Origin: Streptomyces meridianus
GTDB taxonomy: Bacteria; Actinomycetota; Actinomycetes; Streptomycetales; Streptomycetaceae
Length of the DNA stretch: 36,476 nucleotides
Assembly (NCBI RefSeq): GCF_023703325.1
Contig: NZ_JAMQGM010000035.1
Location: 1 to 36,476 of the forward strand
Reading direction: 5' to 3'
Within the stretch, counting starts at the first letter, position 1, and every line of letters begins with the position of its first letter. The translations under genes were made by a program, and so were the position numbers. Below are positions 1 to 9,624 of this stretch, piece by piece. Under the pieces are notes generated by a model that was given only the letters and a program-made list of their open reading frames with translations, ran no database searches and was not told where the DNA came from.

Positions 1-945
1 TCCGACTACACCGGCTCCTCGGACACCGAGCCGCACACGGTGAACGCGGCGGCCACCACCACCACGGTCGCCGGTTCGCCCAATCCCTCCGTCGTCGGCG
101 AAGACGTCATCGCCACCGCAACCGTGGTCGCCAACGCACCCGGAGCCGGCACACCCACCGGCAACGTCACCTTCGACTTCGGCGACGGATCACCCACCGT
201 CACCGTGCCCCTGATGAGCGGAACGGCGACCACACCGCCCCACGCCTACACCAGCGTCAGCGGCAGCCCCTACACCATCACCGCCACCTACACCGGAACC
301 TCCGACTACACCGGCTCCTCCGACACCGACACGCAAGACGTCAACCCGGCGCTGACGGACATCACCCTCGTCGACTCCCCCGACCCGTCGGTCGTCGGCG
401 AGGACGTCACCGCCACCGCAACGGTGGTCGCCGTGGCTCCCGGAGGCGGGACGCCCACCGGCAGCGTCGACTTCGACTTCGACGACGGAACTCCCGTCGT
501 GAACGTCCCCCTCGACGGAACCGGCACCGCAACCACCCCCGTCCACGCCTACACCACAGCCGGGGTGTACGCCATCACGGCCACGTACAACGGCAACGAC
601 GACTACCTGGTCTCGTTCGACGCCGATCCGCACGTCGTGAACCCGGCAGACACCACGACCACGATCATCAGCGATGACCCCGACCCTTCCGCCATCGGAG
701 AAGACGTCACCGTCACCGCAACCGTCGTCGCAGTCGGGCCGGGAGGTGGCACGCCGACCGGAACCGTCGACTTCGACTTCGGCGACGGCAACACCGCCGA
801 TGACGTCCCCCTCGACGGAACCGGCACCGCAACCGCCCCCGTCCACGCCTACGGCGCATCCGGCACCTTCACCATCACCGCCACCTACGACGGAGCCGCC
901 GACTACAACATCTCCGACGACACCGAAGACCACGACGTCGTCTAG
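1..945 (+). CDS. Ig/PKD-like repeat surface protein, C-terminal part (5' end outside window)
   Basis: The reading frame is open from the first base and ends at TAG 943-945, so only the last 314 residues are seen. They form about three consecutive repeats of exactly 100 residues. Each contains a VGEDVxATATVV strand, a GTPTG turn, a DFxDG segment, an HAY motif and an ITATYxG strand. This mixes features of bacterial Ig-like (Big_3_5) and PKD domains, which usually make stalks in secreted or cell-surface proteins. The protein stops a few residues after the last repeat, with no LPXTG sorting signal, membrane segment or catalytic domain in view. Any signal peptide or enzymatic domain must lie upstream of the window. 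A strong hairpin follows the stop. The function is unknown; structural or adhesive is inferred from the domain type only. Confidence 0.8.
   Translation, partial: SDYTGSSDTEPHTVNAAATTTTVAGSPNPSVVGEDVIATATVVANAPGAGTPTGNVTFDFGDGSPTVTVPLMSGTATTPPHAYTSVSGSPYTITATYTGTSDYTGSSDTDTQDVNPALTDITLVDSPDPSVVGEDVTATATVVAVAPGGGTPTGSVDFDFDDGTPVVNVPLDGTGTATTPVHAYTTAGVYAITATYNGNDDYLVSFDADPHVVNPADTTTTIISDDPDPSAIGEDVTVTATVVAVGPGGGTPTGTVDFDFGDGNTADDVPLDGTGTATAPVHAYGASGTFTITATYDGAADYNISDDTEDHDVV
49..945 (+). repeat. Three tandem 300-bp coding repeats (100 residues each)
   Basis: Equivalent motifs sit exactly 300 bp apart: the codons for VVGEDV or AIGEDV begin at 91, 391 and 691. The units are about 49-348, 349-648 and 649-945. 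A partial unit with the same SDYTGSSDT segment precedes them at 1-48. Similarity is visible at the nucleotide level, for instance gtcgtcggcga at 91 and 391 and the GTPTG codons. Confidence 0.85.
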
Positions 946-980
946 TCCACCGGCAGACCTGTTCCTGCACCGCAGGACGA

Positions 981-1012
981 CGCCGGGCCGTCCCGTCAGG
1001 GGCGGCCCGGCG
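981..1012 (+). terminator. Hairpin terminator after the repeat protein
   Basis: The arms 981-990 and 1003-1012 are perfectly complementary. The stem continues inwards with further pairs, one of them G-T, to a small gtca loop, about 14 bp in all. It starts 36 bp after the stop. There is no T run, as is common for Streptomyces terminators. Confidence 0.7.
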
Positions 1013-1065
1013 CCGTGCGTCCGCCGGGGCACCGGCAAGCGGGTCGAGCCCGGTCCGCCGAACCG

Positions 1066-1104
1066 AAAAGGCCGGGGCGGCACCTCCGCACAAGGTGCCG
1101 CCCC
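1066..1104 (-). terminator. Intrinsic terminator of ppdK
   Basis: A perfect 12-bp stem (1074-1085 with 1093-1104) with a 7-nt loop lies about 95 bp past the ppdK stop. Read on the minus strand it is followed by ggccttttc, a short T run, so it fits best as the ppdK terminator. With the 981-1012 hairpin it separates two convergent genes. Confidence 0.7.
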
Positions 1105-1197
1105 TGGTTGCCGGAACCGCCCCGGGGGCTGAGGGCCGCCCGCGATCCTGGGCGGGCGAACCCCTGTGGTGGCTCCGGTGCTTGCGCTCCCCGGTCG

Positions 1198-3945
<2,748 letters not shown>

Positions 3946-4113
3946 GGGTTCTCGACACCTCGCTGGGGATACCCCCGGACGAAAGTCTCGGGGAGGCTGC
4001 CCTGACGGCGGGGAGCGTACCCAGATCGAAGGCGTCTGCGTACGTCCACTCGGCCGTCGTCCGTCTGCAACCACTCGGCTGCCGCGAGATCGAATGTGAT
4101 ACAGCCCACTGGA

Positions 4114-4136
4114 CCTGCAATCCTTGGGGTTGCAGG
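4114..4136 (-). promoter_or_regulatory. Leader hairpin upstream of ppdK
   Basis: The arms cctgcaa (4114-4120) and ttgcagg (4130-4136) pair, and further pairs including one G-T bring the stem to about 10 bp with a 3-nt loop. It lies about 170 nt upstream of the ppdK GTG, so it could be an RNA hairpin in a long leader. The role is unknown. Confidence 0.4.
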
Positions 4137-4181
4137 CCGTTCAGGCCATGCGTTCAGAACTTGAACTCGGATGTCCCGTTC

Positions 4182-4199
4182 AATCCGTCGTGACGGATT
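4182..4199. promoter_or_regulatory. 18-bp perfect dyad (operator candidate)
   Basis: AATCCGTC-GT-GACGGATT has perfect 8-bp arms with a 2-bp centre. That is too tight for a good RNA hairpin but suits a dimeric DNA-binding protein. It lies upstream of ppdK. I do not recognise the cognate regulator. Confidence 0.45.
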
Positions 4200-4260
4200 C
4201 CTGCCTGCACGCTTTGCTCCCCATGTCGTTCGGTGCATCGAGAAAGCGAACACAAATGAA

Positions 4261-4277
4261 GTGGCACCCGGTGCCAC
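4261..4277. promoter_or_regulatory. 17-bp perfect dyad (operator candidate)
   Basis: GTGGCACC-C-GGTGCCAC has perfect 8-bp arms around a single central base. It is about 315 bp upstream of ppdK and differs in sequence from the other dyads of the region, so it may bind a different regulator. Confidence 0.45.
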
Positions 4278-4329
4278 CCGTTGGAGAGATGCATCCGCCT
4301 CGACGGCAGGGGGCGCCGATTCCCAAAAT

Positions 4330-4343
4330 CGCTCATCTGAGCG
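4330..4343. promoter_or_regulatory. CGCTCA-TC-TGAGCG dyad, copy 1
   Basis: Perfect 6-bp arms around a 2-bp centre. The same 14-bp element occurs 93 bp away at 4423-4436. On the opposite strand that copy reads CGCTCATTCGAGCG, differing only in two central bases. Confidence 0.4.
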
Positions 4344-4422
4344 CAGCCCTTATCAAGGTGGCGAGAATCACGCCCTCTCCAGGGGTCAGATCTCACTCAC
4401 TGGACACATGAGCGGGCCATGA

Positions 4423-4436
4423 CGCTCGAATGAGCG
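4423..4436. promoter_or_regulatory. CGCTC-GAAT-GAGCG dyad, copy 2
   Basis: Perfect 5-bp arms, and a near-identical inverted copy of the 4330-4343 element. Another tgagcg half lies at 4409-4414. A repeated dyad before one gene suggests cooperative binding of a regulator. It lies just past the 3' end of the ROK gene. Confidence 0.4.
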
Positions 4437-4519
4437 CTTGAAAGTCGACGCCATCCGTGCGAGTCTCGCGGAGGCCGGCGGCAACAGCCGAGGCACGGAG
4501 TGCCGCATTTCGCTGGGCG

Positions 4520-5746
4520 TCAGACCCGCAGCGCGGCGAGGCGGGCGTCCGCCGTGCCGGGCGCATAGAGCTGCTCGACGACCATCGCTCCCGCTCCGGC
4601 CAGGCCCGCCCGGGCGCCCAGCCGCGAGGTGACCACATCGAGGTGCGCGGTCGAACGGGGCATGGCGCGTTGATACAGCAGCTCTCGCACACCGGTGACG
4701 AACGGCGTTCCCGCCAGATCGCCCGCGATCATCAGCACCCCGGGATTGAGCACACTCACCACGGTGACGAGCACCGCCCCGACCCGGCGTCCCGCCTCGC
4801 GGGCCAGCCGGACGGCGTCGGGATTGCCCGCCGCCAGCTGCTCGGCGACCTCGAAGCCGTACGTCACCGGCTGTCCGGCCGCTGCGAGCTCTGCGGCGAG
4901 CGCCCCGCCGCTCGCCACTGCGGCCAGACAGCCGTAGGAGCCGCACATGCACAGCGCGTCCGGGCAGTCGTGCAGGCGGATGTGCCCGATGTCCCCGGCG
5001 CCGCCGTCGATGCCGCGGTAGACACCGCCGTCCACCACGAGCCCGGCGCCGATCCCGGTGGAGACCTTGACCAGCAGGAACGCCGAGCAGTCCGGGTAGC
5101 CGGTGCGCTGTTCGGCGAAGGCCATGAGGTTCGCGTCGTTGTCGACGAGCACCGGGAGTTCACCGCCGGCGGGCGTCCCCATCTGCCCGGCCACGGCCTC
5201 CCGGAACCGGTCCGGGATCGGATACCCGTCCCAGCCGGGCATGATCGGTGGCTGCACCACCCGACCGGCGGCGTGGTCCACCGGCCCGGGCACTGACAGC
5301 CCGGCACCGCAGACCTTGCCGGGCTCCGCCCCGGCCTCCTCCAGGAGCGGGCCGAACCAGCCGCCGAGCCGGTCGAGGACGGCGTCCGGGCCGTCGGCGA
5401 GGACGAGCGGGCCCGTGCGCTGGGCCAGCACCCGCCCGTTGAGGTCGAGCACGGCGGCACCGGCCTGCCGGGTCTCCAGGTCGGCCGTGAGCACGACTCC
5501 GTGCGAACCGTCGAACTCCAGGCGCAGGGAGGGCCGTCCGCCGGTACGGGCATCGGCGGGACGCCCCGCGGTCTCCCGGATCCAGCCGGCGTGGAAGAGC
5601 TCGTCCAACCGGTGGCCCACGGTGGAGCGGGACAGGCCGGTGGCCCGCTGGAGCTCACCGCGGGTGGTGGCCGTGCCCTCCCGGATGAGCCGGAGCAGAT
5701 GTCCTGCGCCGGCCTGGTTCCCGGTCGTCCCGATTCGCCCCGTCAT
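4520..5746 (-). CDS. ROK-family transcriptional regulator (NagC/XylR type)
   Basis: Predicted 408-residue sugar-responsive DNA-binding protein. Residues 1-75 form a winged helix-turn-helix (RGELQRATGLSRSTVGHRLDEL). The rest is a ROK sugar-kinase-like fold with VLVDNDANLMA, GIGAGLVVDGGVYRG and a zinc motif CMCGSYGC following GGAGDIGHIRLH. The H-x-C-x-C-G-x-x-G-C pattern is typical of ROK repressors. ATG 5746 has an aggga about 9 nt upstream. The gene is divergent from the two-gene glycoside hydrolase operon at 6180, so local control of that operon by a released or bound sugar is the natural inference. Transcription could also continue towards ppdK. An in-frame upstream ATG at 5857 would add a short hydrophobic, Arg-rich extension; I consider that unlikely. 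Confidence 0.9.
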   Translation of the reverse strand: MTGRIGTTGNQAGAGHLLRLIREGTATTRGELQRATGLSRSTVGHRLDELFHAGWIRETAGRPADARTGGRPSLRLEFDGSHGVVLTADLETRQAGAAVLDLNGRVLAQRTGPLVLADGPDAVLDRLGGWFGPLLEEAGAEPGKVCGAGLSVPGPVDHAAGRVVQPPIMPGWDGYPIPDRFREAVAGQMGTPAGGELPVLVDNDANLMAFAEQRTGYPDCSAFLLVKVSTGIGAGLVVDGGVYRGIDGGAGDIGHIRLHDCPDALCMCGSYGCLAAVASGGALAAELAAAGQPVTYGFEVAEQLAAGNPDAVRLAREAGRRVGAVLVTVVSVLNPGVLMIAGDLAGTPFVTGVRELLYQRAMPRSTAHLDVVTSRLGARAGLAGAGAMVVEQLYAPGTADARLAALRV

Positions 5747-6141
5747 CGATCCGCGTCCCTGCCGTTCGGTGTTCAGCTCGTGTCGGCCGCGCCGCCGCCC
5801 TCGGCGCCGGCGACGATCTGCGGCCAGGAACAGAAGTACCACGGGTGCCGTGAGCATGACGGAGCCGGCCACCGCGCTGCCGCGCACCCCGCCCCCGTCA
5901 CAACACTCGTGCCGTACGGGCGAGTTGGGAACGCATGCACCGGGCGGCCGGGCCGGGCAAGGGCCGCCGGGAGAGCCGCTCGCCGGGACCCGCCGCCCCG
6001 CCCCGGCCTCTCGAACCATGCCTCGCCTTCATTGCCCCGCTTTGCGTCCTCGTTGCACGCACCACAGGGCCAGTTATGTATTTTCGCAATACTTATCCCT
6101 AGGCTACCTTCGACGAAACCGATCCGGAGAGGTACCGATCG
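5747..6141. other. Divergent intergenic region between the ROK gene and the hydrolase operon
   Basis: About 395 bp with no credible gene. The ROK-proximal part is GC-rich and shows nothing I can name. The operon-proximal 60 bp (about 6065-6125) is a sharp A/T-rich island with a dyad and a plausible promoter, listed separately. Confidence 0.6.
6073..6105 (+). promoter_or_regulatory. Promoter and candidate ROK operator of the hydrolase operon
   Basis: GTATT-TTCGC-AATAC (6078-6092) is an inverted repeat. The symmetry extends more weakly outwards as G.TA.GTATT/AATAC.TA.C over 6073-6097. A/T-rich dyads of this form resemble NagC/Mlc-type ROK operators. A possible -10 TAGGCT lies at 6100-6105, with a poor -35-like TGTATT at 6077-6082 (17-bp spacing) inside the dyad, so a bound repressor would block polymerase. 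Assignment to the ROK protein is inference. Confidence 0.5.
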
Positions 6142-6183
6142 ATGCGCACGACCGTCGGCCACGACCACCCCGCGCCCTCATGA
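6142..6183 (+). CDS. 13-codon leader peptide of the hydrolase operon
   Basis: The only strong ribosome site here, ggagaggt at 6125-6132, is spaced correctly for ATG 6142, which is not in the hydrolase frame. It opens a 13-residue ORF, MRTTVGHDHPAPS. Its TGA (6181-6183) overlaps the hydrolase ATG (6180-6182) as ATGA. Translation of the leader would therefore deliver ribosomes to the hydrolase start, which lacks a good site of its own. The composition (His, Pro) is not obviously that of an amino-acid attenuator. Translational coupling is inferred from the layout. Confidence 0.5.
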   Translation: MRTTVGHDHPAPS

Positions 6184-7601
6184 CCCCCACCACAACCGCA
6201 CCGCACACCACCACCGGCCGCCCCCTCGAGCCGGGACAGCTGCGCAGCGCCGCCCAACGCGTCCTGACCGGCAACTGGGCCGGAGCCTCCACCGTCCCCT
6301 CCCGCGGGCTCTACCCCCACCAGTGGAGCTGGGACTCGGCGTTCATCTCCATCGGCCTGCGGCACCTCTCCGCCGAGCGTGCCCAGCAGGAACTGGAAAC
6401 GCTGCTGCGCGCCCAGTGGGGGGACGGACGCGTCCCCCACATCGTGTTCAACCCGGTGGTGCCCCTCGACGCCTACTTCCCGTCCCCCGACTTCTGGCGC
6501 TCCTCCACCGCGGGCGCCGCAGCCGGAGCACCCGCCGGAATCGAGACCTCCGGGATCGTGCAACCTCCGGTCCACGCCCTGGCCGCCTGGCTCGTGCACC
6601 GCGCCGACCCCAAGACCTCACACCGCCGCGGCTTCCTCCGCCGCGTCCGGCCACGGCTGGCGGCCTGGCACCGCTACCTCGCCGAACAGCGCGACCTGGG
6701 CGGCAGCGGCCTGATATCGGTCGTCCATCCGTGGGAGCCGGGGATGGACAACAGCCCCTGCTGGGACGGGCCGCTGTCCCGGATCGAACCGGCGGACGCA
6801 GGCACTTTCCGCCGCGCCGACCTGGCGCACGGCGATGCCGCCGACCGCCCCACCGACCTCGATTACGGCCGCTACGTCCGGCTGGTCGCCGACTATCGTG
6901 ACCGCGGCTACCGCGATCTCGTCGCCCCGCACTCCTTCGCCGTCGAGGACCCCGGCGTCAACGCCCTCCTCGTCGTCTCCGAGCACGCGCTCGCGGAGAT
7001 CGCAGCGGAGACGGGCGCCGACCCCGCGCCGCACCGCGCCCGGGCCCGGGAGCTGACCGAGGCGCTCGTCGGACGGCTGTGGGACGAGGACGCCGGGATG
7101 TTCCTCTGCCGGGATGTCCGCGGCGGCGAGCCGATCCGGGAGCGGAGCGTCACGGGCCTGATCCCGCTGATCGTCCCCGGACTGCCGCGCCGGGTCGTCG
7201 ACGCCCTGCTGCGGACGGCGTCCGGACGGCACTTCGGGCTCGGCACCACCGTGCCGCTCGTCCCCAGTTACGACCTCCAGGGTCACGCCTTCGACCCGCA
7301 CCGCTACTGGCGCGGGCCGGCCTGGTTCAACACCAACTGGCTGCTGGAGCGCGGCATGCGCCAGTACGGCGAGACGGCCCGCGCCGACGCCCTGCGCGCA
7401 TCACTGATCGACGCGGCCGGTGCCTCGGGATTCGCGGAGTACGTCGATCCGTTCACCGGCGAGGCCCGCGGCACCCGGGACTTCAGCTGGACCGCGGCTC
7501 TCGCCCTGGACCTGCTCACCGCCGGTCCGGCCGGCCTCGAAGCCGCTCCCGCCCCCGCCGAAGACCCCGCCCCCACGACACAGACCGGAGACATCGGATG
7601 A
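6180..7601 (+). CDS. GH63-type glycoside hydrolase (glucosylglycerate/mannosylglycerate hydrolase-like)
   Basis: 473-residue cytosolic (alpha/alpha)6-barrel glycosidase with no signal peptide. The N-terminal WSWDSAFISIGL and later GPAWFNTNWLLERG are typical of the GH63/MGH1-like family, whose bacterial members hydrolyse glucosylglycerate or mannosylglycerate. Asp190 in HPWEPGMDNSPCWD and Glu420 in GFAEYVDPFTGE fall where I expect the catalytic acid and base from memory of the mycobacterial glucosylglycerate hydrolase; I have not aligned them. ATG 6180 overlaps the stop of the leader ORF, and the frame has no better start. The stop TGA overlaps the ATG of the next gene, so the two are tightly coupled. 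The substrate is uncertain: glucosylglycerate, mannosylglycerate or another small alpha-glucoside. Divergent ROK control is likely. Confidence 0.82.
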   Translation: MTPTTTAPHTTTGRPLEPGQLRSAAQRVLTGNWAGASTVPSRGLYPHQWSWDSAFISIGLRHLSAERAQQELETLLRAQWGDGRVPHIVFNPVVPLDAYFPSPDFWRSSTAGAAAGAPAGIETSGIVQPPVHALAAWLVHRADPKTSHRRGFLRRVRPRLAAWHRYLAEQRDLGGSGLISVVHPWEPGMDNSPCWDGPLSRIEPADAGTFRRADLAHGDAADRPTDLDYGRYVRLVADYRDRGYRDLVAPHSFAVEDPGVNALLVVSEHALAEIAAETGADPAPHRARARELTEALVGRLWDEDAGMFLCRDVRGGEPIRERSVTGLIPLIVPGLPRRVVDALLRTASGRHFGLGTTVPLVPSYDLQGHAFDPHRYWRGPAWFNTNWLLERGMRQYGETARADALRASLIDAAGASGFAEYVDPFTGEARGTRDFSWTAALALDLLTAGPAGLEAAPAPAEDPAPTTQTGDIG

Positions 7602-9553
7602 CCACCACGGAGAACCGTCTGCTCGTCCACGACGGAACCTTCGCCGCCCTCTCCCCCTCCGGTGACATCACCGGCGCCCCGAGCACGTCCCCGGACGGTC
7701 TCTTCCGGCGCGACGCCCGGCACCTGAGCCGCTGGCAACTGACGCTGGACGGGGCCGAACCGGCCGTCCTGGTGCCCGTGGCCACCGGGGAGCAGGCAGC
7801 GGGCGTCCTCACCCCGGCCGGGGTCCGCGGCGAACCCGCCCGGTACACCGTGTTCCGCGAACAGGCTGTCTGCGACGGCACATTGGTGGAGACCCTGCGC
7901 CTGACGGGCAACACCGGCGAGGCCGTCGACGTGACCGTGGCGATCACCGCCGATGCCGACTTCGCCGACCAGTTCGAGCTGCGGGCCGACCACAACGACT
8001 ACGACAAGCCCGGCGCCGACCGCACCTGCCGGTCGCTGCCCGACGGCGTGGAGTTCGGCTACCGGCGCTCGCACTGGCACTCCCGGACGACCGTCACCGC
8101 GCACCCCCGACCCGAGGCCGTCGACGCCACCGACGACGGCGCCCGGCGGCTGCGCTGGACCGTGCCGCTCGAGCCGCACGGCACCGCCGAACTGGCGCTG
8201 CGCGTGTCCGCCCGCCCGGACGGCGCACCGGAGCCGCCCGAGGCCCCGGCCACCCCCGCCGCCGTCGCAGCCCGGACCTCCGCGGACATCGCGGAGTTCA
8301 CCGCCGCGGCCCCCGACCCGGCCGCGGAGACCGAGTGGCCCGAGCTGCGGCGCGCCTGCGAGCAGGGGCTGACGGACCTCGCCGGGCTGCGCGTACCGGC
8401 CCTCGGGCCGGACGGCGAGGAGCTGCGGGTGCCCGGGGCGGGCGTGCCGTGGTTCCTCACCATCTTCGGCCGTGACTCGCTGCTCACCTCGCTGTTCGCG
8501 CTCCCGTACCGCCCGGAGCTTGCGGAGGCCACGCTGCCCGCCCTGGCCGCCGTGCAGGCGACCTCCGACGACCCGGCGCGCGCCGCCCAGCCCGGCAAGA
8601 TCGTGCACGAGATCCGCCACGGCGAACTCGCCGCCTTCGGTCAGGTGCCGTTCGGCCGCTACTACGGCACCGTCGACGCCACCCCGCTCTTCCTCGTCCT
8701 GCTCGGTGCCTTCACCGAGCGGACCGGCGACGAGCGGCTCGCCCGCCGGCTCGAGCGGCACGCGCGGGCAGCCGTGACCTGGATGGAACGCCACGGCGGG
8801 CTGGACGAACGGGGCTACCTCCTCTACCGGGCCGACGAGGGCGGCCTCGCCAACCAGAACTGGAAGGACTCCCCCGGTGCCATCTGCCGGGCCGACGGTA
8901 CCCAGGCCGAGGGCGCCATCGCCGTGGCCGAGGCGCAGGGCTACGCCTACGACGCCCTGCGCCGCACCGCCCGGCTGGCCCGCACCGTCTGGTCCGACAC
9001 GGCCTACGCGGACCGGCTCGACGAGGCCGCGGACGATCTGAAGGAGCGATTCGCCCGCGACTTCTGGCTGGATGCGGAGGACTTCCCGGCGCTCGCCCTG
9101 GACGGCGAGGGGCGGCGGATGGACGCGCTCGGTTCGGACGCGGGTCATCTGCTGTGGTCGGGCATCCTCGGCCAGGAGCGCGGCGAACGGGTCGGCCGGC
9201 GGCTGCTGGAGCCGGACTTCTTCTCCGGCTGGGGCGTGCGCACGCTGGCCGCCGGCCAGGCGGCGTACCAGCCACTGTCCTACCACCGGGGCTCGGTGTG
9301 GCCGCACGACAACGCCGTGATCGCCCTCGGCCTGGCCCGGTACGGGCTCGGCGAGGAGGTCCGCAGGATCGCCGAGGGCGTGGTGGCAGCCGCGGCCCGC
9401 ACGGGTTACCGGCTGCCCGAGGTGATGGCCGGATACGGGCCGGACGAGCACCCCGACCCGGTGCCCTACCCGCACTCGTGCTCGCCGCAGTCGTGGGCGG
9501 CGGCGACTCCGCTCGCCCTGCTCACCGCCCTGCGGGACACGGCGCAAGCCTGA
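7598..9553 (+). CDS. Glycogen-debranching-like glycosidase (GDE N-terminal domain, amylo-alpha-1,6-glucosidase-like)
   Basis: 651-residue predicted cytosolic enzyme. The first 200 or so residues form a beta-rich GDE_N_bis-type domain (LVHDGTFAALSPSGDI, GLFRRDARHLSRWQL). The rest is an (alpha/alpha)6 barrel with PWFLTIFGRDSLLTS, ANQNWKDS and PLSYHRGSVWPHDNAVIALGL, motifs of debranching enzyme C-domains and related glycosidases. ATG 7598 overlaps the preceding stop by four bases (ATGA), showing operon structure and coupling. A 15-bp hairpin follows. Many proteins of this type are annotated as amylo-alpha-1,6-glucosidase without proven activity. Pairing with a GH63 glycosidase and a ROK regulator suggests degradation of a specific glucoside rather than bulk glycogen turnover. 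No transporter is present in the window. Confidence 0.82.
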   Translation: MTTTENRLLVHDGTFAALSPSGDITGAPSTSPDGLFRRDARHLSRWQLTLDGAEPAVLVPVATGEQAAGVLTPAGVRGEPARYTVFREQAVCDGTLVETLRLTGNTGEAVDVTVAITADADFADQFELRADHNDYDKPGADRTCRSLPDGVEFGYRRSHWHSRTTVTAHPRPEAVDATDDGARRLRWTVPLEPHGTAELALRVSARPDGAPEPPEAPATPAAVAARTSADIAEFTAAAPDPAAETEWPELRRACEQGLTDLAGLRVPALGPDGEELRVPGAGVPWFLTIFGRDSLLTSLFALPYRPELAEATLPALAAVQATSDDPARAAQPGKIVHEIRHGELAAFGQVPFGRYYGTVDATPLFLVLLGAFTERTGDERLARRLERHARAAVTWMERHGGLDERGYLLYRADEGGLANQNWKDSPGAICRADGTQAEGAIAVAEAQGYAYDALRRTARLARTVWSDTAYADRLDEAADDLKERFARDFWLDAEDFPALALDGEGRRMDALGSDAGHLLWSGILGQERGERVGRRLLEPDFFSGWGVRTLAAGQAAYQPLSYHRGSVWPHDNAVIALGLARYGLGEEVRRIAEGVVAAAARTGYRLPEVMAGYGPDEHPDPVPYPHSCSPQSWAAATPLALLTALRDTAQA

Positions 9554-9562
9554 CATCGCACC

Positions 9563-9605
9563 CGCCGAACGCCGCCGAGCCCGGGAGGCCCGGCGGCGTT
9601 CGGCG
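9563..9605. terminator. Bidirectional terminator between the hydrolase operon and dusB
   Basis: A perfect 15-bp stem (9563-9577 with 9591-9605) has a 13-nt loop. It begins 9 bp after the hydrolase stop and ends 19 bp before the dusB stop, serving both convergent units. Confidence 0.85.
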
Positions 9606-9624
9606 TCCCCGGAGTCCCGGCCGC

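Larger units (their letters stand above)
3946..4519. other. 570-bp dyad-rich non-coding region upstream of ppdK
   Basis: No convincing gene lies between the ROK stop and the ppdK start. The short ORFs here have no codon bias or recognisable product. The stretch is visibly less GC-rich than its surroundings. It holds five inverted repeats (4114-4136, 4182-4199, 4261-4277, 4330-4343, 4423-4436). Both flanking genes are on the minus strand, so this should be the ppdK promoter and leader. I cannot place a convincing -10/-35 pair. Confidence 0.6.

Noticed and set aside
4350..4380. A cttatcaag sequence resembling the start of a SAM-I riboswitch
   Set aside because: The following bases do not match the rest of the conserved core, and ppdK is not a target of that class.
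4124..4411. Small ORFs between the ROK gene and ppdK
   Set aside because: No codon bias, no ribosome sites and no recognisable protein. The region is better explained by regulatory dyads.
5747..5857. Longer ROK protein starting at ATG 5857 with a hydrophobic, Arg-rich N-terminus
   Set aside because: ATG 5746 has a ribosome site and gives the usual ROK length. The extension has no family similarity.
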